The position numbers and the translations under genes were made by a program. From the NCBI GenBank assembly GCA_044223995.1, contig JBGALE010000001.1, positions 1,319,504 through 1,383,503 on the forward strand: 64,000 nt of DNA, written 5' to 3'. Origin of the DNA: JACMLD01 sp044223995. Lineage in GTDB: Bacteria > Bacteroidota > Bacteroidia > Chitinophagales > Chitinophagaceae. Shown in pieces: positions 34,518-41,499 of this stretch; position 1 is the stretch's first letter; each line of letters starts with the position of its first letter. The notes under the pieces were generated by a model that searched no databases, was not told where the DNA came from, and worked only from the letters and a program-made list of their open reading frames with translations.

Positions 34518-35024
34518 ATGAAAAGTACATTTTTAACCCTTTTTGCTGCCATCCTTACACTGGCAGTAACCGCCCAGAACGACAAGATGTTTAAACACAA
34601 CGGTGAGAAAGCCGAAGTGAAAATTATTAAAGTAGGTGAATTTACCATCAGTTACAGCTATCCTGGCGAGACTGCGGAACAAACCATCGGTAAATATGCC
34701 GTTGCTAAAATCGAATACGCCAGCGGAAGATCTGAAGAGATCACTGAAAAAATTGTGGTATCCGGCGAAAGCGACTGGGAAAAAGTAGTGATGCTGGAAG
34801 ATAAAGGCGCTGCACTTGGCTTGAAGAAACTCGATGAAATCAGGGGTAAAACCAATGCAGTACAAATGTTTGGTACAGCCGCCTCTAACGATAAGAAATC
34901 CCTGATGAAGTTGAAAAAAGCTGCCGCCGCAATGGGTGCACCTTTTATCCTGATGACTTCAGATAAGGACAATCAATTTACTGCTCAGTCTATCAAGAAA
35001 GGTATCGCTTATGCCTATAAATAA
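34518..35024 (+). CDS. Secreted protein of unknown function
   Basis: 168-aa exported protein; ATG 34518 opens a signal peptide (MKSTFLTLFAAILTLAVTAQ) just after its own promoter, so the longer frame from 34428 is rejected. The mature part begins NDKMFKHNGEKAEVKI and contains GEFTISYSYPGE and GRSEEITEKI, beta-strand-like; residues about 95-165 are helical and lysine/alanine rich. I recognise no family. A strong terminator follows. Confidence 0.75.
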   Translation: MKSTFLTLFAAILTLAVTAQNDKMFKHNGEKAEVKIIKVGEFTISYSYPGETAEQTIGKYAVAKIEYASGRSEEITEKIVVSGESDWEKVVMLEDKGAALGLKKLDEIRGKTNAVQMFGTAASNDKKSLMKLKKAAAAMGAPFILMTSDKDNQFTAQSIKKGIAYAYK

Positions 35025-35055
35025 GCCACTCAACCACTAACTTTTTATGTACATG

Positions 35056-35079
35056 CAAACCCCGGTCGTCCGGGGTTTG
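35056..35079. terminator. Bidirectional intrinsic terminator
   Basis: Perfect 10-bp stem CAAACCCCGG / CCGGGGTTTG with a TCGT loop, between the convergent secreted-protein and DUF2130 genes. Confidence 0.88.
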
Positions 35080-35082
35080 TTG

Positions 35083-36354
35083 TTATTCCTGCAGCAGGTT
35101 GGTATCTTCTTCACCCAGGTGCAAATCGATGGCATCCTGACCTGCAATGCCGTCGATGGAACCGCGGATATGTGCAGCATTCAGCAATACTTTTTCCAGT
35201 TGTTTTTCCCGCGCTTTCCATAATTTCTCCATCGCATCCCTTTCCTTTTGTATTGACAACTTCATTGACATAAACCCCTCGCGTACGGCTTTCCATTGCT
35301 CCGCAAATTCATTGCTGGTGAGGTAATCATACAGTAAATGCATTTTATCGCCTTTGTTTTGCTGATTCTTGCCTGCGTTGAATATTTTAATGATGCCATC
35401 CCTTAAAACAGTTACCAATGCTTTTACTTCGCTGAAACTGCAAACCCAAACGCCTTCCTTGTCGCCAAAGCTGTTCATGTCTTTCGGCATAGCCTGCGTG
35501 ACAATCACAGCCACATCGGCGCCCTGGCTGCGCATATCGGCTTTCAGTTTTTCTATCCAGTCATTGGCAAAGGCCGTGGTTCTTTTACTTTCAAAAATTA
35601 TCTTACCGCATTCCTGGCCAAAATTATTTCGGACGGTTTGTATACAGTCCGCACCACGCACACCTTTGCCTACTTCATTGACAAGGTCAAAAGGAAAAGC
35701 TGACTGCAGCATTTCTTCCAACGCGAGTTCCTGCACTTCACCCTGCAGTTGCATAGAACCCTGTTCAGCTTTGCGGCGCATTTCATCGGCCAGTTTTTTC
35801 TGGTCGTCGAGTTGTTTTTCGAGTTCTTTTAGCCGTAACTGGTATTCCGTTTCTTTAGCGGCCATTTTTTGATCTTCCAGTTTGCGCAATTCCTCCGATA
35901 ATTTTGTTCTTTCTTCCTGCAGTTTCCGCTGTACAGACAATTCCAATTCCGCTTCTTTATTTTTGAGTTCCTGTTCTTTTTGCAGGAAACCAAGTTCTTT
36001 TTGTCGCGCTGTTTTTAACTTCTCTTCATTGTCGGCATTGTTTTGCTGCAGTAATTTCAACTGGTTTTCAAAATCGGCGGAGATGGATTTTCGGAGTTGT
36101 TCCTGGAGTTCTGCTTCTATTTTTTGTTTTTCCTGCGCCACTTTCTGGGCGAATATTTCATTCTCCTTTTTCTTTTTTTCTTCAAACTGTTTCTGGGCCT
36201 CAGCCAGCTCCATACGCTGGTTTTCCATATCGTGCAGCGATTCTTTCAGTTTGGTATTGTATACCTGCTGGTATTTTTTGTCCAGGTCGGCAGCAATAAC
36301 ATCTTCCACGTCAAATACATTTCCACAATTCGGACATTTTATATCGGTTGGCAT
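35083..36354 (-). CDS. DUF2130 coiled-coil protein with nuclease-like C-terminus
   Basis: 423-aa cytoplasmic protein. N-terminal CPNCGNVFDVED, a long charged coiled coil (about residues 30-215, many EK/QE heptads), then the DUF2130 domain (about 210-395): RGADCIQTVRNNFG and CGKIIFESKRTTAF carry a D...ExK pattern like PD-(D/E)XK nucleases and RmuC. Such proteins may act in DNA maintenance; not demonstrated. Low-complexity codons here create long meaningless frames on the opposite strand. Confidence 0.88.
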   Translation of the reverse strand: MPTDIKCPNCGNVFDVEDVIAADLDKKYQQVYNTKLKESLHDMENQRMELAEAQKQFEEKKKKENEIFAQKVAQEKQKIEAELQEQLRKSISADFENQLKLLQQNNADNEEKLKTARQKELGFLQKEQELKNKEAELELSVQRKLQEERTKLSEELRKLEDQKMAAKETEYQLRLKELEKQLDDQKKLADEMRRKAEQGSMQLQGEVQELALEEMLQSAFPFDLVNEVGKGVRGADCIQTVRNNFGQECGKIIFESKRTTAFANDWIEKLKADMRSQGADVAVIVTQAMPKDMNSFGDKEGVWVCSFSEVKALVTVLRDGIIKIFNAGKNQQNKGDKMHLLYDYLTSNEFAEQWKAVREGFMSMKLSIQKERDAMEKLWKAREKQLEKVLLNAAHIRGSIDGIAGQDAIDLHLGEEDTNLLQE

Positions 36355-36492
36355 GAAGCTATTTTTTTACAAGTTTACGAAAGAAGAGGGAGTATTGATC
36401 AATGTATGACATCATATACAATGAACTTGTGGATAGCAACGGAAATATAAATAACCAGCAATAAAAATGGAAGGGCTCTTCTTAACCCGGGG

Positions 36493-36547
36493 AATAAAAA
36501 ACCCAGCCTATCGGCCGGGTCATTGCATTTGTGCGGAAGAGGAGATT
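36493..36547 (-). repeat. Remnant of a tRNA-Leu 3' end with intact terminator
   Basis: Bases 36530-36547 repeat exactly the 18 bases at 36701-36718, which are the 3' end of the tRNA-Leu gene plus 2 downstream bases. On the minus strand the remnant is followed by an 8-bp stem (ACCCGGCC/GGCTGGGT, one G-T) with a GATA loop and a T6 run (36493-36518), a full intrinsic terminator. This looks like the tail of a decayed upstream tRNA copy. Bases 36355-36492 hold nothing I can identify. Confidence 0.65.
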
Positions 36548-36660
36548 AGCTGCGGTGATCTCTTGTAAGGGGGGGCTTACAAATAATTCGCTGCCGTTCG
36601 CTGCGCTCCCGGCAATTTTATTTTCTCCGCGTCCGCGAACGAGTTCGCTTCCGCTGCGCA
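36548..36660. repeat. GC-rich palindromic insert between tRNA-Leu fragments
   Basis: 113 bases separating the tRNA remnant from the real tRNA terminator. It contains a hairpin TTGTAAG-G6-CTTACAA (36563-36582), repeated TTCGCTGC motifs (36587-36606) and an inverted repeat GCGAAC/GTTCGC (around 36635-36648). Base composition is more GC-rich than the flanks. It has no coding potential and resembles a REP- or MITE-like element. Confidence 0.45.
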
Positions 36661-36661
36661 A

Positions 36662-36688
36662 ATAAAAATGCCCCGGGTTGTACCCGGG
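36662..36688 (-). terminator. Terminator of tRNA-Leu(GAG)
   Basis: On the minus strand a 7-bp GC stem CCCGGGT/ACCCGGG with a 3-base loop (36672-36688) is followed by GGCATTTTTATT. It lies 15 bases beyond the tRNA 3' end. Confidence 0.8.
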
Positions 36689-36702
36689 ACAGCGATTAAT
36701 TG

Positions 36703-36786
36703 TGCGGAAGAGGAGATTCGAACTCCCACACCCTTTCGGGCGCTACCACCTCAAAGTAGTGCGTCTACCAGTTTCGCCACCTCCGC
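36703..36786 (-). tRNA. tRNA-Leu (anticodon GAG)
   Basis: 84-nt tRNA read on the minus strand. Acceptor GCGGAGG pairs with CTTCCGC (one G-T) and discriminator is A. The D arm has GGTAGAC, the anticodon stem CTACT/GGTAG encloses TTGAGGT (anticodon GAG), a long variable arm (GCGCCCGAAAGGGTGT) marks class II, and the T loop has GTTCGAATC. CCA is not encoded. Confidence 0.95.
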
Positions 36787-36852
36787 ATTTTTTGAAGTGA
36801 CTGCAAATGTAATTAATAACTTGAAATGATAAAAACGGGAAGCGAAATAGTA

Positions 36853-38016
36853 TCAAACCACTGGCTGTTTTTTTAATACAATCCGGAAAGTAGTTCCCTT
36901 ACCGGGTTCTGATTGTTTTACATACAATGAACCCTTGTGAAACTGTTCAATAATTCTTTTTGATAAACTTAGCCCCAGTCCCCAGCCTCGTTTTTTGGTA
37001 GTGAAGCCTGGTTTGAACACTTTGCTGATATTTTGCGCCGAAATACCCTTTCCGGTATCGGTCACATCGATAACAATATCTGATGCAGGGCTTTCTTTGA
37101 TATCAACTGTTATAGCACCCTTTCCTTCCATGGCATCCAGCGCATTTTTCAGCAGGTTTTCAATCACCCAGTCAAACAACGGCGGCGAGACCTGCGCAAT
37201 GATGGAGGATTGCCCGTTGTCATTCACCGTTAGCTGTACCTTGCCTGTAGCGCGCTTGCGTATATACTCCACCATATTTTTCACTTCCACCACTATATTA
37301 CTGGGCTCCAGGTGTGGTGTGCTGCCTATTTTCCCGAAGCGATCAGAAACAAGTTTTAAACGATCAACATCTTTTTTCAGTTCTGCTGTGATATGATCAT
37401 TGGCCGGGTTGTCTTTTAGCATTTCCACCCAGCCTTCCAGCGATGAAATAGGCGTGCCGAGTTGGTGGGCTGTTTCTTTTGCCATACCGGCCCAAACCTG
37501 GTTTTGCGTGGATTTATTCCTGGTGGAAATGGTAATAATGGTGATAATAATGAACAATGCTACAATGAAAAGTTGTATCAGCGGGTAATACCGTACTTCA
37601 ATCAGCAGTTTCGTTGTACCATAATAATATTTGTTGGCGATATAGGGGTTCTGGCTAAAAACGATCAGGATGGGGTTATTGGCATTTTTGAACTCCTTTA
37701 ATTTTTTCTTCAGGTATTCCGGGTCGGAAGCAATACGCGCGGAATCGAGGTTGATGGAACTGACTATACTATCCTGTTCGTTGGTTTCAATGATGGGGAT
37801 GGAAGTTTGTTCGTTGCGGATCATGTTGGGCAGCGTAAGATCCATGGATGGGTTGTCAAGGATCGCCTTGCTGGCAGCTACCCATTGCTCCACTTTATGT
37901 CTTTCTTCCGAAGCAATTTTCCCCGCCATGTACTGGGAATAAAAAATAGAACTGATCACAATGGCGATGGCTATCAATGCCAGGCCCGTACGCCAGTTGA
38001 ACAGGGATGAAATCAT
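36853..38016 (-). CDS. Sensor histidine kinase
   Basis: 387-aa inner-membrane kinase. Two helices (about residues 9-28 and 145-165) flank a periplasmic sensor of about 115 residues with no recognised domain. Cytoplasmic H-box AGMAKETAHQLGTPISSLEG with the phospho-acceptor His near 184, N-box NLLKNALDAMEG, G1 DTGKGIS and G2 GWGLGLSLSKRIIE. The HQLGTP form of the H-box is common in Bacteroidota. No response regulator is adjacent, so it is an orphan in this window. Confidence 0.93.
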   Translation of the reverse strand: MISSLFNWRTGLALIAIAIVISSIFYSQYMAGKIASEERHKVEQWVAASKAILDNPSMDLTLPNMIRNEQTSIPIIETNEQDSIVSSINLDSARIASDPEYLKKKLKEFKNANNPILIVFSQNPYIANKYYYGTTKLLIEVRYYPLIQLFIVALFIIITIITISTRNKSTQNQVWAGMAKETAHQLGTPISSLEGWVEMLKDNPANDHITAELKKDVDRLKLVSDRFGKIGSTPHLEPSNIVVEVKNMVEYIRKRATGKVQLTVNDNGQSSIIAQVSPPLFDWVIENLLKNALDAMEGKGAITVDIKESPASDIVIDVTDTGKGISAQNISKVFKPGFTTKKRGWGLGLSLSKRIIEQFHKGSLYVKQSEPGKGTTFRIVLKKQPVV

Positions 38017-38183
38017 TTGTCTAATTTATTAAACTATCATAAACCTGCGCCGGAATTGTTGCTGTGACAACTTGTTAAAAACCTGCTTACAGTTGATGGC
38101 TGAATATAAATCTGCTGGTTATTTCGTTATTCTTTGCAGCATCACTTATTTTTGGCACTTCATCAACGGGACAGCTTAACGCA

Positions 38184-39209
38184 ATGCCAGATATCGCCAT
38201 TGTTATTTTAAACTGGAATGGTCTTTCTTTCCTGCAGCAATTTTTACCATCGGTGCTGGCGCATTCACCAGCTTACTGCCGGGTATGCATGGCCGATAAT
38301 GCATCGGCTGATCAGTCGGTTGCCTATGTGCAGAAGCATTTTCCAGCCGTCGAGATCATTCGTCTGCAAAAAAATATGGGATTTGCGAAGGGCTACAATG
38401 AAGCATTGAAGCAGGTAAGGGCAGATTATTATATTCTGTTGAACTCGGATGTGGAAGTATCGGCAGGATGGATTGAACCGGTTATAAACCTGATGGAAAA
38501 AGATAAAACCATTGCTGCCTGTCAGCCAAAAATACTGATGCATTCAGACAGGAAACATTTTGAGTATGCAGGGGGTGCGGGTGGCTGGCTGGATTACCTG
38601 GGGTATCCGTTTGCAAGGGGAAGGGTGTTTGATGTATGTGAAGAGGACAACGGACAATACGATGCCGTGGAGAATGTATTTTGGGCCAGCGGCGCAGCGA
38701 TGTTTATCAGATCGGAATTGTATCACCAGATGGGTGGACTTGATGAATATTTCTTTGCCCACCAGGAGGAGATCGATCTCTGCTGGCGACTGCAGTTAGC
38801 CGGTTATTTGATTAAGGTTTGCCCGTTATCTGTAGTGTACCATGTAGGTGGAGGTACTTTACCCAAGGGGAATGAACGAAAAGTGTACCTCAATTTCAGG
38901 AATAACCTGATCATGTTGTGGAAGAACCTGCCTGCTGCGCAAAAATGGTGGAAGATTCCTTTCCGGGTTGCGCTGGATGCATTGTCGGCATGGAAAAGTG
39001 TATTCAGCGGCCAGGGTATTTATTTTATTGCAATCGTAAAGGCCCACGGCAGTTTTATGTACTGGCTATTGTTTAAAAAGCAGCAAAGTGTATGGCCGGT
39101 TGCGCGAAAAGGCATCCTTCACGGGTGGTTTACAGGCGCTATTGTATGGCAATATTTTGTGAAGGGGAGAACAAAATTTTCAGAAATTGTGGGAAACAAA
39201 AATGGCTAA
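38184..39209 (+). CDS. Family 2 glycosyltransferase
   Basis: 341-aa GT-A-fold transferase of the rhamnosyltransferase-like type: DIAIVILNWNGLSFL at the N-terminus, VRADYYILLNSDVEVSAG carrying the nucleotide-sugar metal site (about residue 90), and FFAHQEEIDLCWRLQLAGY (about 190) with the catalytic acid. A possible amphipathic or membrane-associated segment lies near 280-300. Probably builds cell-surface glycan; no other glycan genes adjoin. A TATTTTTG box at 38147-38154 suits its -7 element. Confidence 0.9.
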   Translation: MPDIAIVILNWNGLSFLQQFLPSVLAHSPAYCRVCMADNASADQSVAYVQKHFPAVEIIRLQKNMGFAKGYNEALKQVRADYYILLNSDVEVSAGWIEPVINLMEKDKTIAACQPKILMHSDRKHFEYAGGAGGWLDYLGYPFARGRVFDVCEEDNGQYDAVENVFWASGAAMFIRSELYHQMGGLDEYFFAHQEEIDLCWRLQLAGYLIKVCPLSVVYHVGGGTLPKGNERKVYLNFRNNLIMLWKNLPAAQKWWKIPFRVALDALSAWKSVFSGQGIYFIAIVKAHGSFMYWLLFKKQQSVWPVARKGILHGWFTGAIVWQYFVKGRTKFSEIVGNKNG

Positions 39210-39251
39210 TTGAGCCCGATACTATATTTTTGCACAGCAATTCAATAATTT

Positions 39252-39467
39252 ATGGAGCATACAGAAACAATCGAATACAAAGACCCCAAGGAGAAAGATT
39301 TTGCGCACAACTGGGTGAATTCATCTGTATTTTTATTTTACCTGCAGGTGTTCTGCATAGTAGCTTTTATAGTAGGCGGAAGTTTTGGATTATATGCACA
39401 CCGGTACAAGGGCAAACCGGAGGTAAATGTTCCCGGCAATACGCTGTATACGCCCCAGTATAAATAA
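39252..39467 (+). CDS. 71-aa single-pass membrane protein
   Basis: Small protein with a charged N-terminus (MEHTETIEYKDPKEKDFAHN), one helix (about residues 25-48, SSVFLFYLQVFCIVAFIVGG) and a tail ending NTLYTPQYK. A TATTTTTG box at 39225-39232, 20 bases before the ATG, supports expression. No family recognised. Confidence 0.65.
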   Translation: MEHTETIEYKDPKEKDFAHNWVNSSVFLFYLQVFCIVAFIVGGSFGLYAHRYKGKPEVNVPGNTLYTPQYK

Positions 39468-39478
39468 GCAAAAAATAT

Positions 39479-39508
39479 TTTGCGGTAAGGGTACAATCCC
39501 TATTTTTG
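39479..39508 (+). promoter_or_regulatory. Promoter of the tRNA-Gly repeat transcript
   Basis: TTTG at 39479-39482 and TATTTTTG at 39501-39508, 18 bases apart, a very good match to the Bacteroidota consensus. Transcription should begin near 39515, so both 107-bp repeat units would be at the front of the tRNA-Gly primary transcript. Confidence 0.75.
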
Positions 39509-39538
39509 CAGTCCTAAAAAATTAGTTCTTTATAGTTC

Positions 39539-39645
39539 GCGGAAGTAGCTCATTTGGTAGAGCATCCCGTTGGTACGGGACCAAGGTCGGGGTAATATTG
39601 AAATCATTACTTCAACCTGGTATCAAATGAATCTTTGAATAACAA
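39539..39645 (+). repeat. tRNA-Gly-derived 107-bp repeat, unit 1
   Basis: First 26 bases equal the 5' end of tRNA-Gly (acceptor strand and full D arm). Then comes a hairpin TCCCG-TTGGTA-CGGGA (39565-39580), then 13 bases (CCAAGGTCGGGGT, 39581-39593) equal to the 3' anticodon side of the tRNA. A 52-base unrelated tail with a stem ATTGAA...TTCAAC replaces the T arm and acceptor 3' strand. Not a functional tRNA by itself. Confidence 0.9.
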
Positions 39646-39752
39646 GCGGAAGTAGCTCATTTGGTAGAGCATCCCGCAAATGCGGGACCAAGGTCGGGGT
39701 AATATTGAAATCATTACTTCAATCTGGTATCAAATGAATCTTTGAATAACAA
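39646..39752 (+). repeat. tRNA-Gly-derived 107-bp repeat, unit 2
   Basis: Identical to unit 1 except for the six-base hairpin loop (CAAATG instead of TTGGTA, five of six bases changed; 39677-39682) and one C-to-T in the tail. The T change keeps pairing as G-T in a possible ACCaAGGT/ACCTGGT stem. The unit abuts the real tRNA-Gly gene with no spacer. Confidence 0.9.
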
Positions 39753-39825
<73 letters not shown>

Positions 39826-39837
39826 CACAGATTATAA

Positions 39838-39870
39838 AGCAGATAACAATTGGTATCTGCTTTTTTTTTT
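39838..39870 (+). terminator. Intrinsic terminator after tRNA-Gly
   Basis: 8-bp stem AGCAGATA/TATCTGCT (39838-39845 with 39854-39861) with an 8-base loop and a run of about ten T. Confidence 0.9.
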
Positions 39871-39921
39871 CTTTCCGGCATGGTCCGGAGAAGTTCTTAC
39901 AACGAATTATAGCTATGTGTC

Positions 39922-40007
39922 ACCCGGGTGGTGGAATTGGTAGACACGCAGGACTTAAAATCCTGTGGGCAGCAATGCTCGTGTGGGTTCAACTCCCATC
40001 CTGGGTA
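39922..40007 (+). tRNA. tRNA-Leu (anticodon TAA)
   Basis: 86-nt class II tRNA. Acceptor ACCCGGG/CCTGGGT (one G-T), discriminator A. Anticodon stem CAGGA/TCCTG encloses CTTAAAA (anticodon TAA); the long variable arm is TGGGCAGCAATGCTCG; T loop GTTCAACTC. No encoded CCA. Confidence 0.95.
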
Positions 40008-40017
40008 CTTTTCACTG

Positions 40018-40058
40018 AAAGCCTTATACATCGTGTGATGTGTAAGGCTTTTTTATTT
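40018..40058 (+). terminator. Intrinsic terminator after tRNA-Leu(TAA)
   Basis: Long stem of about 13 bp (AAGCCTTAtACATC/GATGTgTAAGGCTT with one mismatch) with a GTGT loop and T-rich tail from 40050. Confidence 0.9.
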
Positions 40059-40128
40059 TTGGGATTCAATGAGTGGTCACACATACATGTGAAAATGTGT
40101 TATATTAGTTAAGCAAAAAGACACATCA

Positions 40129-40527
40129 ATGAAAGACAGCCCCCGCTTTACTACTGTGGATGCATATATAGCCGCACAGCAAAAAGAAGTGCAGCCTGGA
40201 TTGAAATTGCTGCGCAAGCTTATTCAGAAGGCCGCACCAACGGCGGAAGAAAAAATAAGTTACAATATGCCCTGTTATATGCTTCACGGCATGCTGGCAT
40301 TTTTTTCTGCCAATGCAAAACATTATGGTCTGTATGCCATGCCAACGGCCAATATACAGTTCAAAGAAAAATTGAAAGCTTACGAAACTTCCAAAGGAAC
40401 GATCCGTTTACCGCTTGATAAGCCGATTCCCCAAAAGCTTGTAACAGACATCATCAAATTCCGGGTAAAAGAGAACCTGGCAAAGGCCGCTGCGAAAGAA
40501 TTACTGAGGCAAAAAAAGAAGAAATAG
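40129..40527 (+). CDS. DUF1801 family protein (YdhG-like)
   Basis: 132-aa cytoplasmic protein of the DUF1801/YdhG-like family: TVDAYIAAQQKEVQPGLKLL, then EEKISYNMPCYMLHG (conserved around residue 45), KHYGLYAMPTANIQF and KGTIRLPLDKPIP. Some members are frataxin-like iron chaperones in Bacilli; here only the family is supported. It is preceded by the tRNA-Leu terminator. Confidence 0.88.
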   Translation: MKDSPRFTTVDAYIAAQQKEVQPGLKLLRKLIQKAAPTAEEKISYNMPCYMLHGMLAFFSANAKHYGLYAMPTANIQFKEKLKAYETSKGTIRLPLDKPIPQKLVTDIIKFRVKENLAKAAAKELLRQKKKK

Positions 40528-40601
40528 CATACCAGTTATATAGAAGTAAGAGATAATGGACAGCAGTTTGTCTGTTCTCGTGTGTATACAACCCATCTGA
40601 T

Positions 40602-41474
40602 ATGGAACCAAGGCGTCCGGCGCAAGAGGTGTATGATATGATCCTGAAGTTTGCACGCAATGATGAACGGGTGCGTGCTGTGTTGCTGAATGGATCACGG
40701 GCCAATCCAAATATAGCGCCTGACAGGTTCAGTGATTTCGATATCGTATACGTTGTAAAAGATTTCAATACTTTTATTTCCGATCATCAATGGGTAAACA
40801 TATTTGGCCGTATGTTAATCATGCAAATGCCCGATGAGATGTTGACAGGAAATAATGAAAAGGAGGGGATAAGCTTTGGCTATTTAATGTTGTTCGATGA
40901 TGGAAACAGGATTGACCTCACTTTGTTTCCGGCAGATAGGTTAAATACTCATTATAAAAAAGACAGTCTTACCCAGGTATTGCTCGATAAGGACAATTTG
41001 TTTAGCCAGCTACCTCCTGCCAGTGAAACTGACTATTTGATCAAAATGCCTTCACAGAAAGAGTTTAGCGACTGTTGTAATGAATTTTGGTGGGTAAGCA
41101 CCTATGTAGCCAAAGGTCTTTTCCGGGATGAGATTACGTACGCAAAAGAAATGATGGAGAAGCCTGTGCGGGATATGCTGATGAATGCAATTCAATGGTA
41201 TATCTGTGCGAATCACAGGGGCGGGGTTTCTTTTGGTAAAGCGGGAAAAAATATGCAGCGGTATTTGCCGGCAACTATTTATCAGCGGATATTAGCAACC
41301 TATCCGGATGCCGATGCAGAAAGAATATGGGCAGCCTTGTTTTTAATGGGAGAGGTTTTTAACGAATTGATGATTGAAGTGGCCACCCGTTTTGGTTTTG
41401 AATATAATGTTGAAGAAGCTCGTCAGGTTACGGATTATTTGAAAAACGTACAAAATTGGAGTAAAGAGAAATAA
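40602..41474 (+). CDS. Aminoglycoside 6-adenylyltransferase-like nucleotidyltransferase
   Basis: 290-aa ANT(6)-type nucleotidyltransferase. Motifs: RAVLLNGSRANPN followed by DRFSDFDIVYVV (the G-S...DxD nucleotide and metal site, residues about 28-48), then DDGNRIDLTLFP (third acidic residue, about 105), and FWWVSTYVAKGLFRDE (about 160). Known ANT(6) enzymes adenylate streptomycin. Chromosomal homologues are common in soil bacteria and may not confer resistance. No mobile element is adjacent. Confidence 0.88.
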   Translation: MEPRRPAQEVYDMILKFARNDERVRAVLLNGSRANPNIAPDRFSDFDIVYVVKDFNTFISDHQWVNIFGRMLIMQMPDEMLTGNNEKEGISFGYLMLFDDGNRIDLTLFPADRLNTHYKKDSLTQVLLDKDNLFSQLPPASETDYLIKMPSQKEFSDCCNEFWWVSTYVAKGLFRDEITYAKEMMEKPVRDMLMNAIQWYICANHRGGVSFGKAGKNMQRYLPATIYQRILATYPDADAERIWAALFLMGEVFNELMIEVATRFGFEYNVEEARQVTDYLKNVQNWSKEK

Positions 41475-41499
41475 TGTAAAATGGAATAGCAGTGATGTT

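Noticed and set aside
35882..36409. Ser/Phe-rich open frames on the + strand opposite the DUF2130 gene
   Set aside because: They mirror the Glu/Lys coiled-coil codons of the minus-strand gene and have no family features.
39539..39752. Two extra functional tRNA genes
   Set aside because: Both units lack the T arm and a 3' strand pairing with GCGGAAG, and the central hairpin has a six-base loop; they cannot form a cloverleaf on their own.
40602..41474. Recently acquired antibiotic-resistance cassette
   Set aside because: No integron, insertion sequence or composition break is visible; chromosomal ANT(6)-like genes are common.
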